Shown here in pieces: positions 51,712 to 62,639 of a stretch of DNA of 64,000 bases. The position numbers and the translations under genes were made by a program. Under the pieces are notes generated by a model. That model saw nothing but the letters and a program-made list of their open reading frames with translations. It was not told where the DNA came from and made no database searches. Source of the stretch: Dermanyssus gallinae (lineage: Eukaryota > Arthropoda > Arachnida > Mesostigmata > Dermanyssidae). Within the stretch, counting starts at the first letter, position 1. Every line of letters begins with the position of its first letter. The stretch covers positions 1,505,001-1,569,000 of the forward strand of contig QVRM01002755.1 in NCBI GenBank assembly GCA_003439945.1, given 5' to 3'.

Positions 51712-52796
51712 ATTTTAAATGTGCTTTAAAAAAATATTTTGATCTAAAAGTCTAACTAACATAGTCTTCCCTTATTTATTATATAGGTCAAGCCCAATTT
51801 TAAGGTATTTCAAAGTTAAGCCAACCATAAATGAACTAGACTTATGGGTGCCCAGTATGATTCCGGGCGTTAAATCTGTTCCTCTATGGGTCGTAGCTAT
51901 TAGTGTGGGTTCGAACATTTAAGAAGTTGAGAAGACAACTAGGGTTATAATATTATAAAGTCGGGCGTGCTCTGCAAAGTACTGCTTGGTGTTATTGCTT
52001 AATGCGCCGCTTAGGGCTCACTCATCACAACACACCAACCAAAAATCTCGAAAACTAGCAACCAAGTAGACACAAACTAGGCTCATCCTATAAAAAAAAC
52101 AACCAGCCAGCATTCGCGTTCTTTAAATTGACATTTTGCTTACAATTTGCTCATTTCTGCATTTTGTTGCACAAAAGTATACTCTAATAGCCTGTGGCTA
52201 AACAACTTTTTTATTAGCCCAACAACTCATCTATATGCACTACATTGGACATAAACGAAAAACTGTTAGCTATTCACAGTATTTATATATGAAGCCAACA
52301 AGTTGACTCAAATTAACATAAATTATAATAATGTTAATTGTTTAACATGTTAATTGTTCGCATAAATAGTATGCTTTTCTGAAACGTTTAAAATAGCTAC
52401 CCACCTATTCTGCTTTGTTCAACTGACTTATCCAAGATTCATTTGAAATGATACAACAGGTAGGATTACTTGAGAAAATGATCTAAAGCAGACAACATGC
52501 AATATATATTTATTAATAAGCTTTGATAGAGCTATCTGGTGATATTAAGTTGGCTTGGCCAAACATCCCGCAAGCGCCTGTGCAGTCACTAATATGACAC
52601 TTGGAAGAGAAGGTCAAAGGACCTTATTGAACTAATTTATTCTTATTAGACAATGAGATTTATTAGACAATCTCCGGCAAGCCGAGATTAATCTTCTATT
52701 CGAGCTGTCGAGCTGCTCTGTTCTGCAAAGCGAGTAACTATAAAAAATTGTCTCTTGGACCGACGTTCCTTAAACTCTTTGTATAGACAATCCTTA

Positions 52797-52835
<39 letters not shown>

Positions 52836-53039
52836 CCGTATCATTTCAAGTCACATGATCTGCTAGCACAGCAGAGGAGAAAACTAGCCCTTCTGGACCT
52901 TCCTTAAGCTCCTTTCTCTTCCAATACCTCCGTGGACATGGCTGCACCTAGCTTCCACCCAGAAGTCGCACCGCACCTGTAGTCTAGCAACTCCTTAGGG
53001 TGATTCTTTGCTTCTTGCTGGCAGTGAACTCTCGCTGGC
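51712..53039. other. No recognisable gene; (TA)n at 52800-52831
   Basis: AT-rich intergenic sequence. An F1-like tail may begin around 52.9 kb but is not aligned. Confidence 0.4.
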
Positions 53040-53062
53040 AATATATATATATATATATATAT

Positions 53063-53700
53063 TGTTGTAACGATTGTGAAAGTGCATAGTTCGGTGGCAC
53101 AGTTTATAGTGGAGCCTGTGGATGGAAAAGCGAGTGAGAAGATGACGCTATTCGTAGAGCGGTCGCATTTACGCATTGCGGCCCAAGCTCTTTTAATGAG
53201 CGTTACTTTTCCCGTGCCGAATGGGATAAGTTGCTGAACGGATAGGTGTGTAAAGACTGTCATGAAGTAGGCTAGAGCGGATAGATATAACCAACTTAGT
53301 GCATATGTGGTGCTTGTGAGGCGACCTTCAGGTTGAATGGCATTAGGGGTGTCATAACTGAGAGCTTCTGGGTCGCCGATTTTGAGGTCATGGCAAGAAT
53401 GCTGCTATTAACTCGCTGAGATATGTGGGCGGAAAACGATGTGCCGTTTGGCGTTAGTTTAATGCCCAGATGTTATGTGCGAAGTGAACTCCAAGATATA
53501 GTCTACAGGAGTATAAGCCATGCTAGGTCTGACACTTTAACCCCCCCCCCGGATCTCAACTTTATAGCCTTTGTCTTGGACACGTTCATCCGTTGGGCTC
53601 GCTCTATGTCTTTAGCATCCTCAGAAATACGCACTCTACTAAATTACGAGTTACGCGAACACAGGGGTAGTGGCCAAAGATTAGACCCTCCATAGATTAT
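53063..53700 (-). pseudogene. Antisense F1 LINE relic (RT thumb region)
   Basis: Minus strand from about 53640: AKDIERAQRMNVSKTKAIKL with RSGGGVKVSD aligns with QLINMGKTEAMKFRRGGRLA of the 5.3-kb copy. Then TPNGTSFSAHISQRVNSSI and SATQKLSVMTPLMPFNLKVA align with PTNGRSFVEHITDRARRAL and SRLSLRTTLASLNMTVAPVA. Stops and a C/G homopolymer (53541-53550) break the frame. A (TA)n run at 53040-53062 cuts off the downstream end. YADD box not found. Confidence 0.7.
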
Positions 53701-54307
53701 TGAGTAGGACCCTGAATAGGAGCGCGCGGAAATTGCCGTCTTGGGAGTGTGTGTGTACGAGTTGCAGAAGGGCAGGTGATTCCAAATGTCATCCTTTAGA
53801 ATTTCAGAGGTTGCTTTTAGGATAGCTGCCAGTATTCGCAAAACTTGTGGGCCTACGCCCACAACTTCTAGTTCGCCATAGCGATAAACACTCAGTTTTT
53901 TAACACATGAGTTGCAATTTGAACTTCCATAAGGTTAAACGAAGAATCTGTCCGTTGGGATAACGGACGCTCGTGTTTGCCCGATAAATCACACGACATT
54001 GAGATAACCCACGGTCAGCTATCTTTCGTTGTAAATGTGTTGATAGGGTGTTGGTGCAGACAGTCGAAGGCGTCAGTTCTAAGAGTGAAATGAGCATAAC
54101 TTCATGCAATTTTGATTCTCTTTGGCAAACAAAATTGTCTTCATAAGCTGTTGGTACAAGCGGCAGTGCCTATAGTAAACATCTCTCATCTCCGGGTGTT
54201 CTCGGGAAGGAATAAGAGCCTAAATAACATAAGCTCTCACATAATAGCAATATGACTCAAACTGTAATCAATATTCAGTAAATACGAGCAGTATATACTC
54301 GTATATA
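53701..54307. other. Unassigned; possible upstream part of the F1 relic
   Basis: Minus-strand sequence just upstream reads SNLWPLPLC, which might be the RT G-x-PLSPLLF motif in decayed form. Otherwise nothing. Confidence 0.25.
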
Positions 54308-54358
54308 CATATATATATATATATACAAAAGACGCTCCCCAGTAAATACGAGCCCAGC

Positions 54359-54402
<44 letters not shown>
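54308..54402. repeat. (TA)n runs at the mariner insertion site
   Basis: TA at about 54308-54325 and 54362-54402. The mariner sits directly in the second run, consistent with TA target choice. Confidence 0.9.
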
Positions 54403-54403
<1 letters not shown>

Positions 54404-54406
<3 letters not shown>

Positions 54407-55690
54407 GTAGTTCAATAAGTTCTTAGAATGAAAACCAAAAATTTTCCAAAACATGTTTTTAAATTTATCTTATTCGATATACTCCCCGAGATGCTTAATA
54501 CACTTTTCCCACCAAGATTTCAGAGCTTTTATACCTCTTAAGTAGAATTCCGCGTCTTTAGACTGAAAATAGGCATTGACAGCAGCCTTAACCTCTTCAT
54601 TGCTGGAAAAACGCTTTCCACCGAGACTATTCTTCAAATGTCCGAAGAGGAAATAATCAGAGAGGGCCAGGTCTGGAGAATAGGAAGGTTGTTTAATAAG
54701 TTCGAACCTCAGTTGGGCCAGTTTTGCCGATGCTTGCCGGGACTTGTGTGCAGGAGCATTGCCCTGGTGAAACGGGACAACCTTCTTCTGCAAAGCGGGC
54801 CGTTTCACGATGAGTTCTTGCTAAAGGCAGTCTAACAGTCTTGCCTAATATTCTCTTGTGATCGTTTTACCGCTCTCAAGGTAGTCGACCAGCATTATTC
54901 TACGTTGGTCTTAAAAACTGTAGCCATCACCTTTCCGGTCAATGCCGTTGTCCGCACCCTCTTCGGAGGTCCTTCATCAGGTGCACATCATTGGCAAGAT
55001 GCTTCTTGGGTCTCGGGAGTGTAGTAATGGACCCAGCTTTCATCGACGGTCATGAATCTGCGCCAAAAATCCGACGGATTGTTCGACATCTTGGCCAAAT
55101 TTCGCTGTGAAGCGAAAACAGGCGCGTTTTTCTGGCCTTGGTTGAGCAAATGCGGCAGCCCTTTTACTCTGAGCTCTTTCATCTTCAAGTTTTCGTGCAG
55201 GATGAAATGCACACTACCCAAACTGATCCCCAAGGCCTCCGCTATCTCCCTAATGTTCACTCGCTTATCTGCGGCAACGATTTTCCGCACCTTTTCCACG
55301 TTTTCCTAATCAGTTGCCGATTTTGGGCGTTTTGAACGTAGTTCATCCCGGTGCTCCTGCGACCTCTTTTTAACTCATTAATCCAGTTGGAAACAGTGGC
55401 AAAACATGGCGCAGAGTCACCGTACACCTCGTCTAACTCAGTTTTCACTTGGGTCGCATTCCAACCTTTGAAATAAAATGCTTGATAACCACTCGAAACT
55501 ATTTTTTCTCCATTTTTCAAAATCACGCCGATACGTTGCACGGGAAAAGCGATCAAACGAAATCGCAACGGCCAATCACCATAATATTTTCGGTGTCGAA
55601 AGTTGAAAAGTTGCAGTTCCTAATAGCGGTGGAAGCGCGCCAAAATTCAAATTCTAAAAAGCTCATTCTAAGAACTTATTGAACTACCTG
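54404..55690 (-). mobile_element. Complete-length mariner element with perfect 27-bp inverted repeats
   Basis: 1287 bp bounded by exact inverted repeats: left 54404-54430 begins CAGGTAGTTCAATAAGTTCT, right 55664-55690 is its reverse complement. Both are flanked by TA (54402-54403 and 55691-55692), the target duplication used by Tc1/mariner elements. Length and transposase coverage fit a typical mariner of about 1.3 kb. The termini remain identical while the gene is broken, so the ends could still be substrates for a transposase from another copy. Confidence 0.93.
54470..55568 (-). pseudogene. mariner transposase, inactivated (D-G-D catalytic triad, frameshifts, stops)
   Basis: N-terminal helix-turn-helix region from Met at 55568 (FKGWNATQVKTELDEVYGDS, SNWINELKRG). 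A frameshift near 55350 and a TAG follow, then a second HTH (VNIREIAEALGISLGSVHFI) and the first catalytic block TVDESWVHYYTPETQEAS near 55.04 kb. Between 54.99 and 54.81 kb are several stops and shifts around GKVMATVF. The C-terminal frame 54808-54470 has FHQGNAPAHKS, where mariners have HQDNAPAH: the second catalytic Asp is Gly (codon 54761-54763, GGC). Then SYSPDLALSDYFLFGHLKN with the third Asp correctly spaced (34 residues between). It ends KCIKHLGEYIE. No active protein can be made. Confidence 0.93.
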
Positions 55691-55755
55691 TATATATATA
55701 TAAACGTCACTAAATAATATGAGATCTCTAAAAGACAAGCGTGTTTAAGATATGT

Positions 55756-55948
55756 TTTTTAAAGGATTTTTCGTAATGCCAATAATGCCTGTGTACGGTT
55801 TTTTCATAACTTGGCTATTTTTTATTCCACTTTGGCATTTACCTTGTCTAAATTGGAAATCATGCAAACCAGGTTAAGAGTAGCCGGTCTGGGTCTCGAA
55901 CCCAGTCCTCCCGAATGCAAGGCAAATGTTTTTCCACTTGCTCGGTGC
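55756..55948 (-). mobile_element. tRNA-headed SINE, family S1, copy B
   Basis: Same organisation as the 4.2-kb copy: body with TGTACGG, TGGCATTTACCTTG and ATGCAAACCA, then on the minus strand a B box now GGTTCGAGACCC (one extra base) and a decayed A-box region. It lies 60 bp from the mariner and ends with T-rich sequence near 55755-55773. Confidence 0.75.
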
Positions 55949-56835
55949 TGTTACGTTAATAGAGATATAATGCTATTTTTAATGAAATACAAAATCAGCA
56001 AGCTGGTATTTACAAGCTGTATACAAAATGCCCATTTTTAGCATTTGTTTAAATAAATCTGTCTTAGTTACAGTTATGCTTACTTCAACGTTGATCGCTG
56101 AGGATCGCGGAATAATTACTGTGCACTTTACTCATAAAAAAACATAGAAAAGTCTGACGGCTTGATGGAACCAGAGTTCACTTACATCGGTTCCGTCAAA
56201 GATCGGCTGAAGATAATTATGGACCATGGTGGGATATTGCTCACCATTCACAGTGGAGTAAGAAATAATAGATTCTAGTGATTTATTTAAACCAGAGGCC
56301 GCACCAGAACGTTACATATGACATCATACGTTACGAGAGGGTTCTCGGTTGCCTAGATGCAAGGTTGCCTTGATAGACCGTTGGCTTAAATCCTTGCGCT
56401 AGCTGATCTTTGTAAGATGCATCGCTACATCCGACTTCAAAATACACCAGGCTAAGGTGCGCAAAATACCCAGTTGTTGGGTACGTCCCCGAGCCAATGT
56501 TTCTGGGCATTGTTCCAAGCTGTCGGCCACAGCGACAATATGGTTACACTAACAAGCGTTCCGTGGCCTGCCAGGTCTCGGTATATCACGTACTGAACCT
56601 GTCCTGTGAAACTTTCTCACAAGGCCGGTTATGTCGACCGTAAAATACACGAGATGCTCGTCAGCATGCCCGTGCAGAGTTTCGTCTTTCAAGATCAATT
56701 TTCATAATGCCTACATTGTTGTTTCGTTGCGCATTACTTTATTTTGGAATCTTACCTGTTGCGTTCACGAAGAGAGCACACCGGGGATAAGGCAGAGCTG
56801 AGTACAGGATCTTTTTACCATTCAGATAGACCCCT
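55949..56835. other. No recognisable gene
   Basis: Nothing recognised. Confidence 0.4.
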
Positions 56836-56838
56836 ACA

Positions 56839-56872
<34 letters not shown>
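56836..56872. repeat. (TA)n microsatellite
   Basis: TA run. Confidence 0.9.
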
Positions 56873-56876
<4 letters not shown>

Positions 56877-56937
56877 TCTGCTAACTACATCTGTATCCAC
56901 AGACGTACTGGCTTATTGTTCTTTGTCGTTAGTGTTG

Positions 56938-58100
56938 CTACACCTGCTGTTGTTGTCGTCGTCCTCGACAGCCGTTTTCGTTATTAGTAATGCTGTCCGC
57001 ACTGCTTGTTATTGTTATTGTCATTATTATTATTATTAGTATTATTGTTGTTGTTGATGATATTGCTGTTGCTGTTAACGACAATATCGTCGCTGGTTGT
57101 CGCTCTTGTTGTCGCAGGTGGTATCGTTCGCAGCTGGCCCTACTGCCAGGGAAGCCGGGGAGCCGCGGCAAAAGCAGTGGATAAACGGCGGAGAAGCGGA
57201 AAGCGTCAATGATGACGGCACGGCGGCCAGTGGCGACAACAGCTGGACCCGGATCAGGGGAGGATCGGATATTGGTCGCGGGACTGCTGGGACAGCGAAC
57301 GACAGGAATTGATGCAAACGGATGAAATAAGCTCACTGGTCTCTTGGTCGGGCCTTCTTCGTCATCGTCTTCTCTCCGGTCGACGGGCTGCGACGGTAGC
57401 TTCGCCTCGGAGATCGGCCGTCAGCTACCCCCGGCTGCTTCTCCTGCTGCTGCTTCGACCTGCAAAGTCGGCCAGGCCACCCACGACCGCGGACGACGTA
57501 GGTTAATTGGCCGAACTGGGCTCTCCGCCGTGGCTAGCTGCCCGCCCGCCCGCCCGTTCAGGGAGCCCGTTGCCGCACGAGTGGGCCTAACACAACAGAA
57601 TAGCTCCGAAGGTGTATCTCTCTCTCTCTCTCTCCCGAGCAGCACGCCGGGAGCAGAACCGGTAGCAGGAACAGTAGATGGACAGAAAACGAGAGAAGAC
57701 AGACGGATATATAAATTGATAGTTGGATGTACATATATCTATATATATATATACGTGGCAGAAGTGAGACAAAACAGCTGAACGAGAGAAACAAACGTAC
57801 AAAACAGAATTGGGATGACAAGGGGAAAAATGTCAGAGCAGTAGCAATGAGAGCTCGAGCGGAGCAAGGATGGAGGGAGGGTGGAATGGAGGGAGGGTGG
57901 AAAGGCGGCAGGGGGAGACGAGGCGCGCAAGGTAATGGCGGGACACGTCTGAATGGTGCTGGTCGTGGTCAAAGCCAATAGCCTTTTGCGGCGCTCGCTT
58001 ATTTGACCCAATATAAGTTGATATCGATCATGCAACTGCTAACACCAACAACAACAGCAGCAGAAGCAGTAGCAGCAGCAGCAGAAGGAACTGTGCGCAC
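56938..58100. other. GC-rich block bounded by (GTT/ATT)n and (AGC)n
   Basis: GTT/ATT triplets at 56940-57110, GC-rich sequence with CT repeats (57618-57635), a short TA run near 57740, GGAGGG repeats near 57870-57900 and AGC/AAC repeats at 58044-58086. Frames up to 145 codons lack recognisable domains. Possibly a host promoter/5' UTR region. Confidence 0.3.
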
Positions 58101-58615
58101 GTTAAAGCCGTGATGTCGGCGCTGTCCAATCGGATGGAAATCGAGGAGCAAACACCGAGAAACGCAGTGTTCATGGTTTTGCTTGCTTTCTCTCTCTCTC
58201 CCTCTATCTAATCAAACTTTAGCTGGCAAACCGTTGGAACAATATGGCTTGCCGCGACCGTAGCATTTCTCTTTTTGATTCTAGTATCAGCAAAAATCGA
58301 ACATAGTATACGAATCACATGTATATACAGTCTTCATCAGTGTCAATGCAAGCATCCTGTTAACAAGTTGGGCCGTCACGGTCTTTCTTGTGTCAATAAC
58401 GTACGTTCTTGCTCCGCGTAAGCACGCCGTGTTCAACGACACCTTGAGCAAAAACTCTCAGGTCTTGTGATTGTTCCTGTGTCCTGAAACCGCCGGGCCT
58501 CGCTACTAGAGACGACAAACGGCCAACAAAAATAAGAAATTTTTCTGGACGAGGTAAGTGTTCAGTTTAGGATGCAACCGCCATAGACTCCTCGACCGTC
58601 AATGGTCAGCGATAC
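58101..58615. other. No recognisable gene
   Basis: CT tract near 58190-58207; nothing else. Confidence 0.4.
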
Positions 58616-58658
58616 ATAAATATATATATATATATTTTTTTTTTTAATAAAGTACTCA

Positions 58659-58699
<41 letters not shown>

Positions 58700-58817
58700 T
58701 TAGAAGTTATATTAGATCCCAAAGTTTGTTGAATGAATTATGAAAGAATATATATATATATATATATAGTATTAGAAGTTATATTAGATCCCAAAGTTTG
58801 TTGAATGAATTATGAAA

Positions 58818-58861
<44 letters not shown>

Positions 58862-58907
58862 TTAGAAGTTATATTAGATCCCAAAGTTTGTTGAATGAAT
58901 TATGAAA

Positions 58908-58977
<70 letters not shown>

Positions 58978-59020
58978 CTTCTATAATTCGTCCAACGAAC
59001 TTTGGGATCTAATACAACTT
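58616..59020. repeat. Triplicated 55-bp block separated by (TA)n, plus an inverted fourth copy
   Basis: The block starting AGTATTAGAAGTTATATTAG and containing CCCAAAGTTTGTTGAATGAA occurs at 58695-58750, 58768-58823 and 58858-58912, essentially identical, each joined by TA runs of different length. A diverged copy in reverse orientation lies at 58975-59020 (TCCAACGAACTTTGGGATCT). A further diverged direct match (CCAAAGTTAGTTGAACGAAT) is at about 59372-59391. Confidence 0.9.
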
Positions 59021-60112
59021 GGCAAATTAATATTTTTTCTCCAATGAAACAACGGTAATTGAGCGTGAAGGCTTAAATATAAGAATTACAAATAATTTAT
59101 TTTCTTGAAAATTATCTTCAATACAACATTTGTTCTGCTGTAAGTATGCGTGTAATGCAATTCAATAGGTGCAAATTTTTCATTCAAACACGCAGTTATG
59201 ATTGGTTTGTCGAAAGGGTGATTGGGGCCCTCGCGATCGCAGATTTAGTGAAGATATGTCAGAATAAACAGCTTGATAGAACCACTCTTATTCATTTCGC
59301 TCTCACTTTAAAAAACACATTTCTGCTCCTTCGTTCCATTAGAAATATTTTTGCTAAGTTGTACAAGACGCCAAAGTTAGTTGAACGAATTCTGGCGGAC
59401 CGTGTATATATATATATATATATATGAGCTCCTATTTGATTCCAAAATAGCATAACATATAATTAACCATTTTTAATAAACCTAAGTTTGACGCACGTGT
59501 AGTCGTAGCTTTGAAGTAGTAACATTGATTGCAGGTGTCATCGTCGTTTCCATCAGGGTCGTCGTACACTTTTCGCCACGTTATCAGATCGTAGGAGATC
59601 TATATAAAAGTTCCATGCAAACAAAGACATAACTCTTTTGTGCCTAAGGGTAACCGTAGTAGTCCTCTCGGCTCATGCTTTATGCGCTGTCAGAGCAGCG
59701 GTCTTCGCGGGTGCGAACGGCTTTTGCACAACTATGCAGTATTTGCCCTTTTGTCTTTCTGCGTAGCTGTCTTTCTCGCGGCTCCAGAATTCCCCACAAC
59801 GTGCATGTCCGAGGCAGGATATGGAGTCAGGAGGACATATGGAGTGCCAAGCGTTCATGAAGGTCAGTCTCTGTCGAGCTACCGGCCAGCCGAACAACAA
59901 GGTATTGCCAAACTACAAGATACTCGTAATGAACAGAGGGTTGTGGGCGTCTGAAATGAGTGGACGATCCTTTTTACCCATTCACACGCATTTCTGTCTC
60001 ATGTCAGACACGCCATACACGTTCACGCAAACCTTCGAAACGTGGCGGACCACTCTTCAGGCTGCCCTTCGACTCCATTCCATAGCCTCCAACGCTCCCC
60101 AAAGGCGCTTCA
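59021..60112. other. No recognised gene; possible repeat body and TATA-like box
   Basis: 59021-59400 lies between inverted and direct copies of the 55-bp block and may be the interior of an element; a 93-codon frame there has no domain. (TA)n at 59402-59424. TATATAAAA at 59601-59609 is a good TATA match, but no initiator or coding sequence follows clearly. Confidence 0.3.
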
Positions 60113-60150
60113 AAGGTATGAATGTATGTATGTGAGCGCATTCATACCTT
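60113..60150 (+). other. 12-bp inverted repeat (hairpin 1)
   Basis: AAGGTATGAATG (60113-60124), 14-nt loop, exact complement CATTCATACCTT (60139-60150). Confidence 0.8.
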
Positions 60151-60174
60151 GCAATGTCTGCAATGCAATCACAC

Positions 60175-60223
60175 AAGCAATGGGGATTTCCAAACTGTTC
60201 GAGTTTGGAAATCCCCATTGCTT
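60175..60223 (+). other. 22-bp perfect inverted repeat, 5-nt loop (hairpin 2)
   Basis: Left arm 60175-60196 (AAGCAATGGGGATTTCCAAA plus CT), loop GTTCG, right arm 60202-60223, an exact reverse complement, followed by more T residues (T run 60222-60226). If transcribed on the plus strand it would form a strong hairpin ending in a T run. Could be a small-RNA hairpin, an element fold-back end or a replication scar; no other evidence. Confidence 0.85.
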
Positions 60224-60296
60224 TTTACGCACGCGATCGTGATCGAGGGAAACGTGACACAGCCGCAAAGAGCGGCTCGGTGACACGGTCGACTTG

Positions 60297-60324
60297 ACAA
60301 CAACAACAACAACAACAAACAAAC
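60297..60324. repeat. (CAA)n microsatellite
   Basis: CAA triplet run. Confidence 0.9.
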
Positions 60325-61409
60325 GTCGGGTTTTGCCGCTGAATATTTTTCGTTAATCATCCGCCTGCGTTTTGAACACGATCGATATCGATAAGCAGAT
60401 TTGGTTTACACGAAAGTCTTTGCGGCATGGCTCTGTGTGTGGAGTGCCTACAGTGAGTCACTGAGTGGCAAGAAATGAGCTTCGTTCTTCTCCTCAAATC
60501 GATATTTGTCGTGGCTCCGCAACTGAGAGTTTGGTGTGCGAATCCTCGACGCTATCTCCGTGTGGAGTTAGCGCACGTCTGCCAGTATGGATCGCGGCCG
60601 GTCGGCCTGCTGCTGCTATAATGCTGAGTGGCGTCGGCAAACCCATCGATATATAACAGCAGCGAATGGGTACGATATTATCCCGTACAGAGAGCCAAAC
60701 ATACTTCAAACAGGGAAGCATACTAAGTCATACTAAGACTTGCCGCGAAATGGGTTGGAAGAAGCAAAGCGGAACATCATCGATACACAAAAAGAACGAG
60801 CTGTTGTTTTTCAGCAAGATGAAAAATTGGACGAATGTTGTGTAGTGAACGCCGCAATCCAGCCCGCTTGCGTTTACTAATGGACTTAGAGAATTTCCTT
60901 ATGTGAGGTGGTCGCCAGATATAACGTAGATCGTACAGCGTCCCAAATATAACGTCGTTCGTACAGCAAACGTAGCTGAATTATTGGCATTGCGCATAAC
61001 TGCCTATCGATCCTCTCGATCGAGCGTCTCTCTACTCGCTGAAATGTGTGCACATAGAGAGGCTTCGGTTGACAAAATGTTTGCTCAATACGCTTTTTAA
61101 GTACGACGACAGAGCCATCCAGTTGTCGATACGACTTCACTGCAGTGTAGAAATCGTTTATTTTCTAGTCGTACGCTTATGCAACACAAAGTCTACATAC
61201 AGTGTCATAAATACTCTATAAATACTCTTACTCTATGCTAATCGTATGCCCTTATAGTAGTATAGTGTGCGGCATCCCTTACCGTTCTACACTTCACCAC
61301 GTAAGAAACACTGTAGTATTGATGTTTTCAGTTTGCCTTTTTAACACTGCCGATCCAACCCTGTCTGTACCCATCTCATTGCATGTACCTAGACCATTGC
61401 AGAGCTATG
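60325..61409. other. No recognisable gene
   Basis: Several short frames on both strands, none recognised. Confidence 0.4.
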
Positions 61410-61570
61410 ACGACAGTAACAACGACACCAACAACCACAACAACAACGAAGACATCGACAACAATCACAACAACCTTGTACCTAACAAAGGTGATTTTAA
61501 TAAATGATGTACACTCGCAACAACGAAAACGTCGACAACAATCACAACAATAAAAACAACATCGAAAAAA
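61410..61570. repeat. Imperfect (AAC)n/(ACG)n region
   Basis: AACAACGAC-type triplets. A string CAACAACGAAGACATCGACA (61438 on) recurs in similar form about 80 bp later (61529 on), so it is also a diverged tandem repeat. Confidence 0.75.
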
Positions 61571-62038
61571 AAACAAGAACACTACGAAAGACAATCACAG
61601 TTGAACAGATACCGAAATAGTTTCCCGAAAGGTAAAATCGTCTGACGAATACCTTTAGAAGCTTGCCTTTCAAATGATTATCCTGTCGGCGTCACTCTGT
61701 GCCGCCATTCGTGCCGTTTTAATCAATGTAACAAGGTAGCGATATCCTGACGGTCGGGACGACCGGGTCGTTGTTGTTGTTGTGCGTAGGTCGTTTGGCC
61801 ATCGGCAAAAATCGTACTTTTTTGCTCGTTCTCATTTTTGTTATTGCCCTTTGTTTGCCACTTGCTCTTCTTATTCCGTCTCCTCTCCTTTCTCGAGTGA
61901 ACGAAACGCAGTATCTGCGGGTCCAACGAAGTGAAATGGAATCACGTAGCGACGCAGCCATTATTAGTCGGCAAACGAGCGCCACCAACACCGACGCAGG
62001 CGACGCGGCAGTAGCGGCATGAGAAATAGCGGAAGCCG
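61571..62038. other. No recognised gene
   Basis: (GTT)n at 61768-61784; otherwise nothing. Confidence 0.4.
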
Positions 62039-62566
62039 AACGGCCGCTGACGACAACGATGGCGGTCACTGCCGACGACGGCGGCCGCTGACACCAAGGA
62101 CGGTGGCCGCTGGCGACCAGTATGGCTGTCTCGAACTACGATAATTGCTGACGACAACGGAGACAGCGGCCGCTGACGACAATGGGGACGGTCACTGACG
62201 AAGACGACGGCGGCCGCTGGCTACGAGGGCGGTGGCTGCTGCCGACGAGTATGGCGGACGCTGACGACATGGTCGATGACGAAGACGGCGGCCGCTGAGG
62301 ACAAGAATGACGGCGACCGCTGGCGAACGACAAAAAGGTCGACGACAGCAGGGACGGTCACTGACAACGACGGCGGCCGCTGACGACAACGATGGCGGCC
62401 GCTGACAACGAGGACGGTCACTGACGAAGACGACGGCGGCCACTGACGGCGACAGCGGCTGCTGACTACGAGGACGGTGGCCGCTGGCGACGAGTATAGC
62501 GGCCGCTGGCTACTACACGGACGGTCACTGACGACGACGGCGGCCGCTGACAACGAGGACAGTGGC
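62039..62566. repeat. GC-rich minisatellite (GGCCGCTGACGACAACGA-type units)
   Basis: The motif CGGCCGCTG with variants (GCGGCCGCTG, GTGGCCGCTGG, GCGGCTGCTG) recurs at least a dozen times at spacings largely in multiples of about 24-27 bp, joined by GACGACAACGATGG, GAGGACGGTCACTGACGA and similar strings. GCGGCCGC (NotI octamer) appears several times. Frames of 65-110 codons on the minus strand are Ser/Arg/Val-rich products of the repeat. The array stops within about 140 bp of the R1-like RT. Confidence 0.85.
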
Positions 62567-62639
62567 TCGATCGACCTCGTACAACATGATCCTTGCAGGC
62601 TCCCTTACCAAATTGACCAGGACAACTCAGAGCCCTCCC

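Noticed and set aside
58695..58912. CRISPR-like array of direct repeats with spacers
   Set aside because: Spacers are (TA)n of variable length and the genome is eukaryotic; simple tandem or element repeat.
62039..62566. Repetitive protein encoded by the GC-rich array
   Set aside because: Plus-strand frames contain many stops; minus-strand frames are short and shift; better read as a minisatellite.
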